Notes: generated by a model not told the origin, from the letters alone. DNA of 46,262 nt from Propionibacterium cyclohexanicum (GCF_900111365.1 NZ_FOGZ01000023.1:1-46262); one strand, 5' to 3'; shown: positions 33,792 to 42,495, counted from the stretch's first letter. A program made the numbers and translations.

Positions 33792-34790
33792 ATGCTCAGA
33801 CACCAGGTCCTCCTGCCGCGCGATACCTCCCGAGGATGGCTCGATCTCGTCGGTCCCATGCGGTTCTCGCACAACCCGGAAACTGGGGCCGGATCGGAAG
33901 GGATCCATGCCTTCTTCGAAGGCGCGGGGATCCGGGTCCTTGCTGGCGATCCCCTGAGGCTGCGGATGCAGGCCTTACGGTTCAGCACCTTCATCATCGT
34001 CCGGATGGCGACGCCAGACTTTGCTGTGGAATGGACGAGACAGCGGATTACCGCTCGGCGCAGGTTCCTGTTCATCTTCGTGAGCCGGGGTTGCCTTGAG
34101 ATCGGAGGGCACGCGCAGTACTGGACGTCCGATGGTGGCGGGCTCTGCATCATCTTCCCGGGCTCGGAGTCGGCCACCATTCGCACACGCGAGCCCAGCG
34201 AGATGGTGTTCTTCTCCTTTGACGAGGAGGAGATCTCGCCCCATAGGCTGACGCGTGACACGGTAGGAGATATCACGCCGGCCTCGATTGTTTTCCGAGC
34301 GGCATATTCCTATCTGCTGGCCGCGGCCCATGAGCCATCGACTGCTTCGAATCTCGAAGGAGATCTGGCCACCTTGCGATCGCTCACTCGGGAGGTCGCC
34401 CGGGCTCTCGCCGCCGCAGCCACTGTCACGAGGCCACCCGAACGTCTGTTCGCCACAGCACAGAGCGAATTGCACAAGAGATTCCGCCATCCCTCCTTCG
34501 GTCCGGCTGAGCTGGCCGCGGTGTGTGGGGTATCACGCAGCACGCTCGATCGCACTTTTGGCCGACACGATCTCCAGGTCAGCCGGGAGATCAGGCGCGC
34601 TCGGGTGGAGCATGCGATGTCACTGCTGTCCGCCGAACCCGCGGTGCAACTCGACGAGGTGGTCCATGCGAGCGGATTCGGCTCCCGGGCCAGCATGAAT
34701 CGTGCCTTTCGCGAGGCCTTCGGGGTTCCCGCGGCCACCGCGCGTCATCTCCTCATGGAGACCGGCAAGGCACCGCGGAGACCGCGGTGA
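33792..34790 (+). CDS. AraC-family transcriptional regulator
   Basis: A 332-residue regulator (363 if it starts at 33699). The N-terminal about 210 residues resemble the AraC_binding_2/RipA-type sensor (FLFIFVSRGCLEIGGH, SEMVFFSFDEEE) and the C-terminus has two helix-turn-helices (FGPAELAAVCGVSRSTLDRTFG and VQLDEVVHASGFGSRASMNRAFREAFGVPA). No strong ribosome site marks the start. No metabolic gene is co-oriented next to it, so the target is unknown; the secreted-protein gene upstream is one candidate. Confidence 0.85.
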   Translation: MLRHQVLLPRDTSRGWLDLVGPMRFSHNPETGAGSEGIHAFFEGAGIRVLAGDPLRLRMQALRFSTFIIVRMATPDFAVEWTRQRITARRRFLFIFVSRGCLEIGGHAQYWTSDGGGLCIIFPGSESATIRTREPSEMVFFSFDEEEISPHRLTRDTVGDITPASIVFRAAYSYLLAAAHEPSTASNLEGDLATLRSLTREVARALAAAATVTRPPERLFATAQSELHKRFRHPSFGPAELAAVCGVSRSTLDRTFGRHDLQVSREIRRARVEHAMSLLSAEPAVQLDEVVHASGFGSRASMNRAFREAFGVPAATARHLLMETGKAPRRPR

Positions 34791-34948
34791 GGGCCGTGCC
34801 TGGCTGGGATCGGGCTGCGCGCCTCGGGGCCTTGCTCGGTCTCGTGGTGGCCGGGCACGATGGCCGTGATGTGGGCACGGCGTGATGTGGTTACGGGCAG
34901 CCAGCTCATTGCAGGACGAAGAACCGAGGCCCTTGCCGCATGAGATTT

Positions 34949-34975
34949 GTACCAGTACATTAGTTGTATTGGTAC
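34949..34975. promoter_or_regulatory. Inverted repeat, candidate YtrA/GntR operator
   Basis: GTACCAGTAC-7-GTATTGGTAC is a 10+10 inverted repeat with one mismatch (RC of the right arm is GTACCAATAC). It ends 14 bases before the ATG of the membrane-protein gene and covers the likely -10 region. The YtrA-type GntR protein encoded by the second gene of the operon is the likely binder, giving autorepression. Confidence 0.65.
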
Positions 34976-34989
34976 GAAGGGGGAGGCTG

Positions 34990-35919
34990 ATGAACACTGC
35001 ACTGTGGATCGCAGTCGCGCTGGTGTGTGTCGTGCTGCCAGCCGTCTCGCTCACCAGGGGAGGCAAGAGGATTCCGGCGCGCGAGGCGCTCGAAGGGTAT
35101 GCAGCGGCCGCCGGGCTGCCGCTGACCGATGAGGTGGCCGGGCCGGTGATCGACAGGATCCGGCGCCGTGAGCGGGGCATGGTGATCGGCGGGGTCCTCG
35201 CCATCACGCTGGGGGGTTTGGCCGCGGTCCTCATCGACGGCACCGGAACCGAAGCAGGAGCGCTCGTCTTTGCCCTGGCCGGCGCGGGGACAGCCTTCGG
35301 CGGTGCGTGGACGATGGCCACACATCGTCCCTCGCCACTCTCTGACACGCCTGTGGTGGCCAGACCGAGGTCGGCGCAGTTGTCCGACTATCTGACGTCC
35401 GGCGAGCGATTCGCTCTGGCGGCCATGCCCGCCGTGCTGATGATCGGCGCAATCGCTGGGGCACTGCTCCTGCTCCGCCTCCCCTCGCAGGTCCGAGGAG
35501 CCGCGATCACGCTGGGCCTGCTGGGCACGGGCCTGGCGCTGGTGTCCTGGATACTCGCCCTGCTCGCCTTGCGTCGCGTCCTGGCCGCCCCGGCACGCAG
35601 CGGTTCGGATCTCGAACTGGCCTGGGACGATGCTGAACGGGCGATCGGACTGCGACAGGTGGCCAATCTGGTGGTGGGGGTCGGCTGCTTCGCCATCGCC
35701 TTCTGGCTGATCCTTGTGGCCCATAGGCTCACTACGACCGGTTTCTACCGAGAACCCGGCGCAACCCCCCTCACCTATGCACTCTCACTCGCGAGCCTGG
35801 CGATCTTCTCGGCGCTCATCGCGGTGGCTGCTGCAGGGCCGATGCGCTCGTGGCTCACCGGTGAGCGCAAGGGCTATGAGCAGCGGCGACTGTGGCCGCA
35901 CGGAGTCGCAGTCCGATGA
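34990..35919 (+). CDS. Multi-spanning membrane protein of unknown function
   Basis: A 309-residue protein with about seven hydrophobic segments (first at residues 3-18, then near 75-90, 100-115, 155-175, 185-205, 230-250 and 275-295) separated by short charged loops. There is no ATPase or catalytic motif. The ATG at 34990 has GGGGAGG three bases upstream; a longer frame to 34882 would read through the operator. It is coupled to the YtrA-type regulator by ATGA. In other bacteria such regulators often sit with ABC or membrane genes of envelope-stress type; that is only context. Confidence 0.7.
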   Translation: MNTALWIAVALVCVVLPAVSLTRGGKRIPAREALEGYAAAAGLPLTDEVAGPVIDRIRRRERGMVIGGVLAITLGGLAAVLIDGTGTEAGALVFALAGAGTAFGGAWTMATHRPSPLSDTPVVARPRSAQLSDYLTSGERFALAAMPAVLMIGAIAGALLLLRLPSQVRGAAITLGLLGTGLALVSWILALLALRRVLAAPARSGSDLELAWDDAERAIGLRQVANLVVGVGCFAIAFWLILVAHRLTTTGFYREPGATPLTYALSLASLAIFSALIAVAAAGPMRSWLTGERKGYEQRRLWPHGVAVR

Positions 35920-36278
35920 GCACCCTGACCATCGATCCGCATGCCTCGCAGCCGCCCTTCGAGCAACTGCGCCGCCAGCTCATCGAGCAGATCCTCACGC
36001 GGCAGTTGCCGCCCGGCACCAAACTGCCCCCGGTGCGCCGGCTGGCCGCCGACCTCGCCTTGGCTCCGAACACGGTTGCCCGCACCTACCGGGAACTCGA
36101 AGCCGAGGGTTACCTCATCACCAGGGGACGCAACGGCACCACCGTTGCGCCGGTCGCGGCGCCGGACGAGGAGAGCCGGCGCCGGGCCGGTGCCCTCACC
36201 TCCGCCTTCGTGGCGCACATGCGGGGCCTCGGATTCGATGCGGACGCCATCGTCATGGCGGTACGGCAGGCGCTGTGA
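35916..36278 (+). CDS. GntR-family regulator, YtrA subfamily
   Basis: A 120-residue short GntR protein: one winged helix-turn-helix (about residues 10-75; PPFEQLRRQLIEQILTRQLP, LAADLALAPNTVARTYREL) and a small C-terminal helical part without UTRA/FCD domain, which is the YtrA plan. The ATG at 35916 overlaps the membrane-protein stop by four bases. It probably represses its own operon at the 27-base inverted repeat upstream. Confidence 0.88.
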   Translation: MSTLTIDPHASQPPFEQLRRQLIEQILTRQLPPGTKLPPVRRLAADLALAPNTVARTYRELEAEGYLITRGRNGTTVAPVAAPDEESRRRAGALTSAFVAHMRGLGFDADAIVMAVRQAL

Positions 36279-36372
36279 GCCGGCGGCATGGACAGCCGAG
36301 CCCTCAGCGCGAAGGGTGCTGACGCGGCAGAAGGTGCTGGCCCGGTCGCCCGGCTGGCCGGACCCTCACCGA

Positions 36373-36417
36373 TTGCCTGTCTCCTGGTTGCCTGTCTCCT
36401 GGTTGTCTGCCTGCTGG
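36373..36417. repeat. Three tandem 15-base repeats
   Basis: TTGCCTGTCTCCTGG occurs twice perfectly (36373, 36388) and a third time with three changes (36403). The stretch lies between the regulator gene and dsbA, in 269 bases without a clear gene. The + strand frame could encode a short hydrophobic Cys/Leu/Val peptide (CLLVACLLVVCLL), but no ribosome site or homology supports translation. Confidence 0.8.
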
Positions 36418-36547
36418 CCACCGGCGGGTTCCGCGGGCTCGGCGGCTGGCGTCGCGGCGATGGTCTTTGCCGGTGGGCGGCAAGCGCTGCCCTCGCAGGC
36501 GGCGCCGGGGGCGCCGAGCAGCCGGATCGGGGCGGATGGCGGGCGGC

Positions 36548-37201
36548 TCATGCGTGTGTCTCCTTCTCGCCGGAGACCTGGGTGAGCACCTGGGCGAAGG
36601 TCGAGGTCTCCTGGGCTCCCGAGACACCGTACGTGCCGTCGAAGACATAGAAGGGGACGCCCGTGATGCCATAGGCGCGGGCCTGCGCGCCATCGGCCTG
36701 CACTGCCGGCAGGTACTCGTCTTCGGTGAGGGAGCGGACGACATCCGCCCGGTCGAAGCCGAGACCCGCCGCGAGATCGGCGAGGTCGTCGATGCGTCCG
36801 ACGTGACCTCCTTCGATGAAGTAGGCGCGCAGCAGTGCCTCCTTGACCTCGGCCTGACGGCCCCGAGCCTTGGCATAGTGCAGCAGCTCGTGGGCCTTGA
36901 CGGTATTGGTCTGGTGCATCGCGCCGTAGTCGTAGTCGAGTCCGACTTCAGCGGCGATGGACGTCACCTGCTGCAGCATCTGCTCGACCTGCGCCAGCGG
37001 CATGCCCTTGCGCTCCGCCAGGTACTGGGCCGGCGTTCCCTCGTAGTCGACCGGGGTGTCCGGCGACAGCTCGAAGGAGTGGTACTCGACCTCCACCGCG
37101 CCGTCGAACGCGTCCAGTGCCGCCTCGAACTTCCGCTTGCCGATATAGCACCAGGCGCATTGCACGTCTGACCAGATGTCCACCTTCACGGGTTCGCTCA
37201 C
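36548..37201 (-). CDS. DsbA/FrnE-family thiol oxidoreductase
   Basis: A 217-residue thioredoxin-fold protein of the FrnE branch, starting VKVDIWSDVQCAWCYIGKRKFE with the redox motif CAWC (Cys15, Cys18); GITGVPFYVFDGTYGVSGAQ is the cis-Pro loop region. There is no signal peptide, so it is cytosolic, as FrnE proteins are. The GTG at 37201 has GAGGTGG a few bases upstream; an in-frame ATG at 37258 would add 19 residues. It is divergent from the antiporter gene. Confidence 0.9.
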   Translation of the reverse strand: MSEPVKVDIWSDVQCAWCYIGKRKFEAALDAFDGAVEVEYHSFELSPDTPVDYEGTPAQYLAERKGMPLAQVEQMLQQVTSIAAEVGLDYDYGAMHQTNTVKAHELLHYAKARGRQAEVKEALLRAYFIEGGHVGRIDDLADLAAGLGFDRADVVRSLTEDEYLPAVQADGAQARAYGITGVPFYVFDGTYGVSGAQETSTFAQVLTQVSGEKETHA

Positions 37202-37432
37202 GCCCACCTCAGCAGCCCTTCTGGGGCCGGTATTCCCCGGAGACCGGGGCTGGTTCACGTGAGGGTCTGGGCGGGGATGGGCTGTGGGCGGTTCGGTACC
37301 TGTCGAGTGATGATCTGGGCAGTCTGCGCCTCCACCATGAGCCCCGCCGGGAGCGGCAGTCTTGTCGCCGCCGTGCCAGGTCAGGGCAGGATATGTTCAT
37401 CGCAGGCTGCTCGCTAGGCAGGGAGATGGGGA

Positions 37433-39163
37433 ATGGAAGGTCTGTTCGTCGTCGTCATCGCTGTCGTGTTGATCGCGATCGTGGCTGCCGTGGGTCAGCG
37501 GATGCATCTCGCGTCGCCCCTGGTGCTGGTAGCGATCGGCCTGCTGCTGGCGGCCATGCCGTTCACCCCCGATCTGCCGGCCATCGACCCGGAGTGGATT
37601 CTCGTCGGGGTGCTCCCGCCCCTGTTGTACTCCTCGGCGATCAATCTTCCCGCCATCGAATTCCGGCGCGACTTCACCCCCATCGCGGGGCTCTCGGTGG
37701 TGCTCGTGGTGATCAGCGCCGTCATCCTCGGGCTCTTCTTCACCTGGACGATTCCGGGCCTGAGCCTGCCGCTCGGCATCGCACTCGGGGCGATCCTGAG
37801 CCCGACAGATGCGGTGGCCACCTCGATCGTCAAGAGGCTCGGCATCTCACCCCGGGTCGTCACCATGCTGGAGGGCGAAAGCCTGCTCAACGACGCGACG
37901 GCGCTCGTGCTGCTGCGCACTGCCATCACCGCCATCGCCGCCGGCTTCTCCTTCGGCTCAGCCGTGGGCGCGTTCCTTGGGGGAGTGCTCGTGGCGTTGG
38001 TGGTCGGGGCCGTGGTGGGCTGGGCGAATCTGCGGGTGCGCGCCTGGGTGAACAACTCCGCCGCCAACACGGCGTTGAGCTTCGCCGCGCCATTCATCGC
38101 CTACGTGCCCACCGATGCGATGGGCGGCTCGGGACTGGTGGCCGCGGTCGTCGTCGGCATCGTGACCGGGCAGGGGGCCGCGCGCTGGCTGACGCCGGAG
38201 CAGAGGCTCTCCGACCGTCTGAACTGGCGGACCGTCGAGTTGATCCTGGAGGGCGGCGTCTTCTTGATCATGGGCCTCGAGCTCAACGAGGTCGTCGACA
38301 AGAACCTCACCGAGCACGAGGGCCTGTGGCGCGGCACCTGGCTCGCGCTCGCCGCGCTCGGCATCCTGCTCCTGGTCCGGGGAGTGTATGTGGTGGTGAT
38401 CATCTGGGGCCAAGGACGCCGCGCCGACCGGTTCTCCTCGGACGACATCGCCCGCCTCGGCGCTCATCTTGAATCGGTCGCCAGGGGCAGGACGGCAGCG
38501 CGTCATTCCACAGACGCCGCAGCGTTGCGCAGGTGGGGCGAGTCCATCCGCCGGCGCTTCACCCGTATCGCAGCGGATCTCGATTACTACCGTGCCTCCC
38601 GGCTGGGATGGAAACACGGCGCGGTGATCGTCTGGGCGGGAATGCGCGGCGTGGTGACCTTGGCCGCCGCCCAGACCCTGCCGACCGACACGCCACAGCG
38701 GGAATTGCTCGTGTTCGTCGCATTCATGGTGGCCCTGGCCAGTCTCATGCTGCAGGGCTTCACCCTTACCCCGCTGGTGCGTGCGCTGCGGATCCGTGGC
38801 GGAGGTGAGGAGACCAAGGCACAAGACCAAGAAGACGAGGCGCTGCAGGACGAGCTGCGGGTCGCCGCCATCGCGCTGCTGCAGGAGCCCGGACTTCGCA
38901 GACGCGACGGCAGCCCGTTCGATCCGGAGTTCCTGAGCCGAGTCGAGACGGGACTCACCATGCCGCCCGACGACAACACCACCGCTGTCACGCACGAGGC
39001 ACTCGAGCTGCGGCTGGCGATGATCAAGGCGATGCGAAGCCGCCTCGTGGACGTCGCCGCTTCGGGCAGATACAGCTCGGCGGCGTTGCGCCAGTCGCTC
39101 GCCGAACTCGACGCCGATCAGCTGAGCGTGGAGCTTAAGGTCTCTGGCGGCGAGGTGGACTGA
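37433..39163 (+). CDS. CPA1-family Na+/H+ antiporter
   Basis: A 576-residue protein with about twelve helices in the first 410 residues and a cytoplasmic tail of about 100. The ion-binding motifs are SPTDAVATSI and GESLLNDATALV, typical of NhaP/NHE-like exchangers; GMRGVVTLAAAQTLP is near helix 10. It exchanges Na+ (or K+) for H+. The ATG at 37433 has GGGAGATGGGG upstream. The tail (EETKAQDQEDEALQDEL and beyond) is charged and may be regulatory. Confidence 0.92.
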   Translation: MEGLFVVVIAVVLIAIVAAVGQRMHLASPLVLVAIGLLLAAMPFTPDLPAIDPEWILVGVLPPLLYSSAINLPAIEFRRDFTPIAGLSVVLVVISAVILGLFFTWTIPGLSLPLGIALGAILSPTDAVATSIVKRLGISPRVVTMLEGESLLNDATALVLLRTAITAIAAGFSFGSAVGAFLGGVLVALVVGAVVGWANLRVRAWVNNSAANTALSFAAPFIAYVPTDAMGGSGLVAAVVVGIVTGQGAARWLTPEQRLSDRLNWRTVELILEGGVFLIMGLELNEVVDKNLTEHEGLWRGTWLALAALGILLLVRGVYVVVIIWGQGRRADRFSSDDIARLGAHLESVARGRTAARHSTDAAALRRWGESIRRRFTRIAADLDYYRASRLGWKHGAVIVWAGMRGVVTLAAAQTLPTDTPQRELLVFVAFMVALASLMLQGFTLTPLVRALRIRGGGEETKAQDQEDEALQDELRVAAIALLQEPGLRRRDGSPFDPEFLSRVETGLTMPPDDNTTAVTHEALELRLAMIKAMRSRLVDVAASGRYSSAALRQSLAELDADQLSVELKVSGGEVD

Positions 39164-39287
39164 GCGTCAGCGTCACCGTTGGGCGGTGCGCGGCGCGGGT
39201 TTCCCGGCCGTCCCCTTGGGAGTAATCTTGCCCAGAGCCTTGCGGGTCGAGCCGCGCGTGACAGGGGCTGGCAGAGAGCGAAGAGAT

Positions 39288-39311
39288 ATGACGGACACTC
39301 CAGCCGCCTGA
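39288..39311 (+). CDS. Seven-residue leader peptide of ABC-F gene
   Basis: ATG-ACG-GAC-ACT-CCA-GCC-GCC-TGA encodes MTDTPAA. A purine-rich stretch AGAGAGCGAAGAG lies upstream. Codons 4 to 6 form the left arm of an inverted repeat whose right arm covers the ribosome site of the ABC-F gene. A short ORF can occur by chance, but its place inside such a structure supports function as a leader. Confidence 0.5.
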   Translation: MTDTPAA

Positions 39312-39376
39312 CCGCGCGCCACCGCCCCCCCGCGACGGGATGAGGCGGGTCGGCGCACCGCCGCCGACTCTGGAGT
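39297..39376 (+). promoter_or_regulatory. Predicted translation attenuator of the ABC-F gene
   Basis: ACTCCAG (39297-39303, inside the leader ORF) is perfectly complementary to CTGGAGT (39370-39376), which contains GGAG, the only ribosome site of the ABC-F gene. Between them a second hairpin GTCGGCG-6-CGCCGAC (39349-39368) folds just before the ribosome site. A ribosome stalled on leader codons 4-6 would free the GGAG. This is the layout known from ermC-type induction and is used by several antibiotic-resistance ABC-F genes. Confidence 0.55.
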
Positions 39377-39382
39377 ATCCCC

Positions 39383-40948
39383 ATGTCAATGACACCAGCG
39401 TCCGTCGTTCTCACGGGCGTGTCCTTTTCCTGGCCCGACGGCCAGGCTGTTCTCAGCGGCGTGTCCGCTTCCTTCGGCACCGGCCGTACGGGCCTGGTCG
39501 GGCCCAATGGCAGCGGCAAGTCCACCCTCTTGCGCCTCATCGCCGGCCACCTTGCACCCTCGGCCGGGTCGATCTCGATCGATGGGATCGCCGACTATCT
39601 GCCCCAGCGCTTCGACGCCGGCGAGACGCTCGCCGATCTGCTGGGTGTTCGGGCCATCCTCGATGCGGTGCATGCGATCACCAGCGGAGACGCGTCCCCT
39701 CATCTGTTCGACATCGTCGGGGACAACGGGTGGGACATCGAAGAACGCGCCGCGGCGGCACTTGCCGCGATCGGTGTGCCGACAGATCTCGGCCGGACGA
39801 CCGCGACGCTGTCGGGTGGGGAGGCGATGCTGGCCGCAGTGACCGGCGTGCGGCTGCGCGGCGCCGATGTCGCGCTGCTCGACGAGCCCACCAACAATCT
39901 CGATACCGAGGCCCGTGAACGCCTCTATGAACTCATCTCCTCCTGGACAGGTGCGCTCATCGTCGTCTCCCACGACCGGGCCCTGCTCGAATTGGTCGAC
40001 GACACGGCCGAACTGCGTGGCGGGTCGCTGGCGACCTTCGGCGGCACATACTCCGCCTACGAGTCCTTCCTCGACACTCGGCAACGGGCCGCGCTCCGCA
40101 CGCTTCGCGACGCCGAGGCGACACTGCGCAAGGAGAAGCGGCAGCGGATCGAGGCCGAGGAGAAGATCGCCCACTCTCAGCGTCGGGGCCGCAAGGACGC
40201 CGCGAACCGCGCCTTCGTGCCCGCCGCCATCGACAGGCGGCGCAACTCCGCCGAGAAGACCCAGGGCGCGCGCCGCGGCCTGCTCGCCGGCAAGGAGGAC
40301 GCCGCTCGGGTCGCGGTCGAGGCGGCCGAGCGAGCTGTCCGCGACGACGAGCGCATCGTTATCGACCTTCCCGACCCCGATGTTCCCGCAGGCCGGCGCA
40401 TCGCAGAGATCGGTGGATACGTGATCGCCGGCCCCGAACGTGTCGCGCTCACCGGCCCCAACGGAATCGGAAAGACGACGGCGCTTCGCGCGCTCCTCGC
40501 GGGCCGAGGGTTGTTCACCGGGCGCGTCGCCTACCTGCCCCAGGGACTCGACCTGCTCGACGACGGCGCGAGGGTCCTCGATGCCGTGGCTGCGGGGGCG
40601 CCGGAAACCTCGATCCCCGACCTGCGCAATCGCCTCGCCAGATTCCTCGTCCGCGGTGACCAGGTGTACCGGCCGGTGGCGACGCTGTCGGGTGGGGAAC
40701 GCTTCCGGGTCACCCTCGCCCGGCTCCTCCTGGCCGACCCGCCCGCCCAGCTCCTCGTCCTCGACGAGCCGACGAACAATCTCGACATCGCCTCCGTCGA
40801 CCGGCTCGTCGAGGCCCTGTCCACCTACCGGGGAGCCCTCCTCGTGGTGAGCCACGACCGGGACTTCCTGAACCGGCTCGGCATCGACGTCGATATCGTC
40901 ATGGCTCGCGGCAAGGGCGGGCCGAAGTTCGTGCCTCGGCGGCGATAG
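39383..40948 (+). CDS. ABC-F family ATPase (ribosome-associated type)
   Basis: A 521-residue protein with two ABC domains and no membrane segment. Walker A sites are GPNGSGKST (about residue 40) and GPNGIGKTT (about 358); signatures are LSGGEAM and LSGGERF; both have DEPTNNLD followed by VVSHDR. The linker (about 235-300) is highly charged (LRKEKRQRIEAEEKIAHSQRRGRK), as in ABC-F proteins that act on the ribosomal exit or tRNA sites. Such proteins regulate translation or protect ribosomes from antibiotics; which applies here is not decidable. The start has GGAG seven bases upstream, sequestered in the attenuator. A second start is possible at 39389. Confidence 0.88.
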   Translation: MSMTPASVVLTGVSFSWPDGQAVLSGVSASFGTGRTGLVGPNGSGKSTLLRLIAGHLAPSAGSISIDGIADYLPQRFDAGETLADLLGVRAILDAVHAITSGDASPHLFDIVGDNGWDIEERAAAALAAIGVPTDLGRTTATLSGGEAMLAAVTGVRLRGADVALLDEPTNNLDTEARERLYELISSWTGALIVVSHDRALLELVDDTAELRGGSLATFGGTYSAYESFLDTRQRAALRTLRDAEATLRKEKRQRIEAEEKIAHSQRRGRKDAANRAFVPAAIDRRRNSAEKTQGARRGLLAGKEDAARVAVEAAERAVRDDERIVIDLPDPDVPAGRRIAEIGGYVIAGPERVALTGPNGIGKTTALRALLAGRGLFTGRVAYLPQGLDLLDDGARVLDAVAAGAPETSIPDLRNRLARFLVRGDQVYRPVATLSGGERFRVTLARLLLADPPAQLLVLDEPTNNLDIASVDRLVEALSTYRGALLVVSHDRDFLNRLGIDVDIVMARGKGGPKFVPRRR

Positions 40949-41018
40949 CGTCCGGGGTTCGCCTCGGGCACTGTCGTCGAGAGGCGAGCCCGGTAGGAAG
41001 CCGGCCAGTGAGCGGCGG

Positions 41019-41391
41019 CTAGTTTGCGGGTGCGATGGGCTGACGCAGGATCGTGCGCTGCCTGGCCGCGGCGGTCCGGCGGACGTCGCTCAGATAGATC
41101 TCGTGGTGCTTTCCCGCTCGGCGCAGACCCTGGGAGGGGATCACCTCGTCGTGCATCCGCTCGAGAGCGGGACCTTCGTCGTCGAACGAGCCGATGTGCA
41201 AAGTCTGGATGCAGCGCCCTTCGTCGAGGGTTTCGAAGCGCACCTCGTCCAGGCGCGCCGGGCGAGAGGCTGCGCGCGCCTGCTCTCGCGCGGCCTCGAC
41301 ATGCGCCGCGTCCAGCCAGTCCGGGATCATGAGCATCATCGTCCAGTCCCACGCCGACTTGTCGAGCGCGGAGGTGAAAGGCATTTGGGTC
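41019..41391 (-). pseudogene. GyrI-like small-molecule-binding protein, remnant
   Basis: The C-terminal about 120 residues match the GyrI-like family of about 200 residues (TSALDKSAWDWTMMLMIPDW, EVRFETLDEGRCIQTLHIGSFDDEG, HEIYLSDVRRT). Just upstream DPNAF is in another frame: one extra base in the AAA run at 41377-41379 (TTT on the coding strand) would join NAF to TSALDK. Further upstream there is no related sequence and the divergent VOC gene begins, so the first about 90 residues are lost. It reads as a truncated and frameshifted remnant. A short protein from Met at 41384 could still be made. Confidence 0.6.
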
Positions 41392-41439
41392 GTGCGCCTG
41401 CTGGGGCAGGTATGCGGCCAGGTTGGGTAGCCTTCGGTG

Positions 41440-41871
41440 ATGGAGATCGCATTCATTGCCGGCTTCGGGCCGATTGGAGCCGAGCCGAGTTCCATGGTCG
41501 ACTTCTGGTCGCGGAGATTGGGGATCACGTTCGATGAGCTCGCGCCGGACTATTACCACGCCTCTGATCTGGGCGGGGCCAGGGCTTTCGCGTTGTGGCC
41601 GCTGAGCCAGGCGGCGCAGGCGACTTTCGGAACCGACGAGTGGCCCGCACAAAGGCCTGTCCCGCAGGCGTGGATCGAGCTGGAAGTGTCGTCGCCCCGG
41701 GCCGTTGCGGACGCAGTCGACGAGCTGCGAGCCAAGGGGCAGGAGATCTTGGTGGACGCTCACGAGGAGCCGTGGGGCCAGACGACTGCGCGTCTGCTGA
41801 GCCCGGAAGGCTTGCTCGTGGGCATCTCCTATCTGCCCTCGTTCCATATGGACGAGGCAGAGCAGAAGTAG
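41440..41871 (+). CDS. VOC/glyoxalase-like protein
   Basis: A 143-residue protein of the glyoxalase/bleomycin-resistance (VOC) fold: MEIAFIAGFGPIG, a first beta-alpha-beta unit with SSMVDFWSRRLGITFDE, and the second with ARLLSPEGLLVGISYLP. The usual metal ligands are partly replaced, so activity is unknown. Start at the ATG 41440; a GTG lies three bases earlier. No obvious ribosome site. Confidence 0.75.
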   Translation: MEIAFIAGFGPIGAEPSSMVDFWSRRLGITFDELAPDYYHASDLGGARAFALWPLSQAAQATFGTDEWPAQRPVPQAWIELEVSSPRAVADAVDELRAKGQEILVDAHEEPWGQTTARLLSPEGLLVGISYLPSFHMDEAEQK

Positions 41872-42006
41872 CCCGCTGTGGACCATCGCTGTGGACCAGC
41901 GAGGGGCCATGCGCGCATGTCAGGCGCGAGTGCGACGCAGCCCCTGCCGGTGAGGAGCTCGTTGACCAGGCCTCGTCCACGGCGCCCCCGCAGCGCCCAG
42001 GCGTCC

Positions 42007-42495
42007 TCAGTCTTCGGCGACGCGGATCGGAGTGCCGCCGGTGATTGCGACGAGGTCGGCGAAGGTGAGCGGGAACACGGTGTGTGGCGTGCCGCCCGCC
42101 GCCCAGATGACCTCGTAGTCCTCAAGGGCTTCATCGACGACGGTCCGCACCGGTGCAGGGTGACCGACGGGCGAGACACCGCCGATCGCTTGTCCGGTGA
42201 TCTCGCGCACGAGCTTCGCGGGTGCCATCGTCACCGATGTCGCGCCGAGCTGTCGTGCAAGATGGTCGGTGTCAACGCGATGCCGGCCACTGGTCATCAC
42301 CAGAACCGGCTGGCCGTCGGCGAGGAAGAGCAGGCTGCTCGCGATCGCTCCCACCTCGCAATCGAGCGCGGACGCGGCATCCGCGGCGGTGCGGGTGGAA
42401 TCCGGCAACTCGCGTACTCGCCCGGGAATTCCAGCCTTGTCGAGGCGCTGCTGGACGACCTGACTGCGCTGTGGCAAGGGCTTCTCGATGGTCAT
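42007..42495 (-). CDS. YbaK/EbsC-type aminoacyl-tRNA deacylase
   Basis: A 162-residue YbaK-family protein with the typical RTAADAASALDCEVGAIASSL (containing the conserved substrate-contact region), VLVMTSGRHRVD and IGGVSPVGHP. Members remove mischarged amino acids from tRNA in trans. Its ATG overlaps the stop of the XRE-cupin gene (ATGA), so the two are co-translated. Confidence 0.9.
   Translation of the reverse strand: MTIEKPLPQRSQVVQQRLDKAGIPGRVRELPDSTRTAADAASALDCEVGAIASSLLFLADGQPVLVMTSGRHRVDTDHLARQLGATSVTMAPAKLVREITGQAIGGVSPVGHPAPVRTVVDEALEDYEVIWAAGGTPHTVFPLTFADLVAITGGTPIRVAED

Noticed and set aside
36288-36650. + strand ORF containing the CLLVACLLVVCLL repeat
   Set aside because: Runs antisense into dsbA, without RBS or homology; the hydrophobic part comes from the tandem repeat.
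39173-39358. Small basic minus-strand ORF ending KALGKITPKGTAGKP
   Set aside because: Lys-rich tail is suggestive, but no start with a good RBS and no known family; it also opposes the ABC-F leader.
40825-41910. 361-residue minus strand frame across the ABC-F end and the VOC gene
   Set aside because: It is antisense to two supported genes and has no domain features except a short DPNAF piece belonging to the GyrI remnant.
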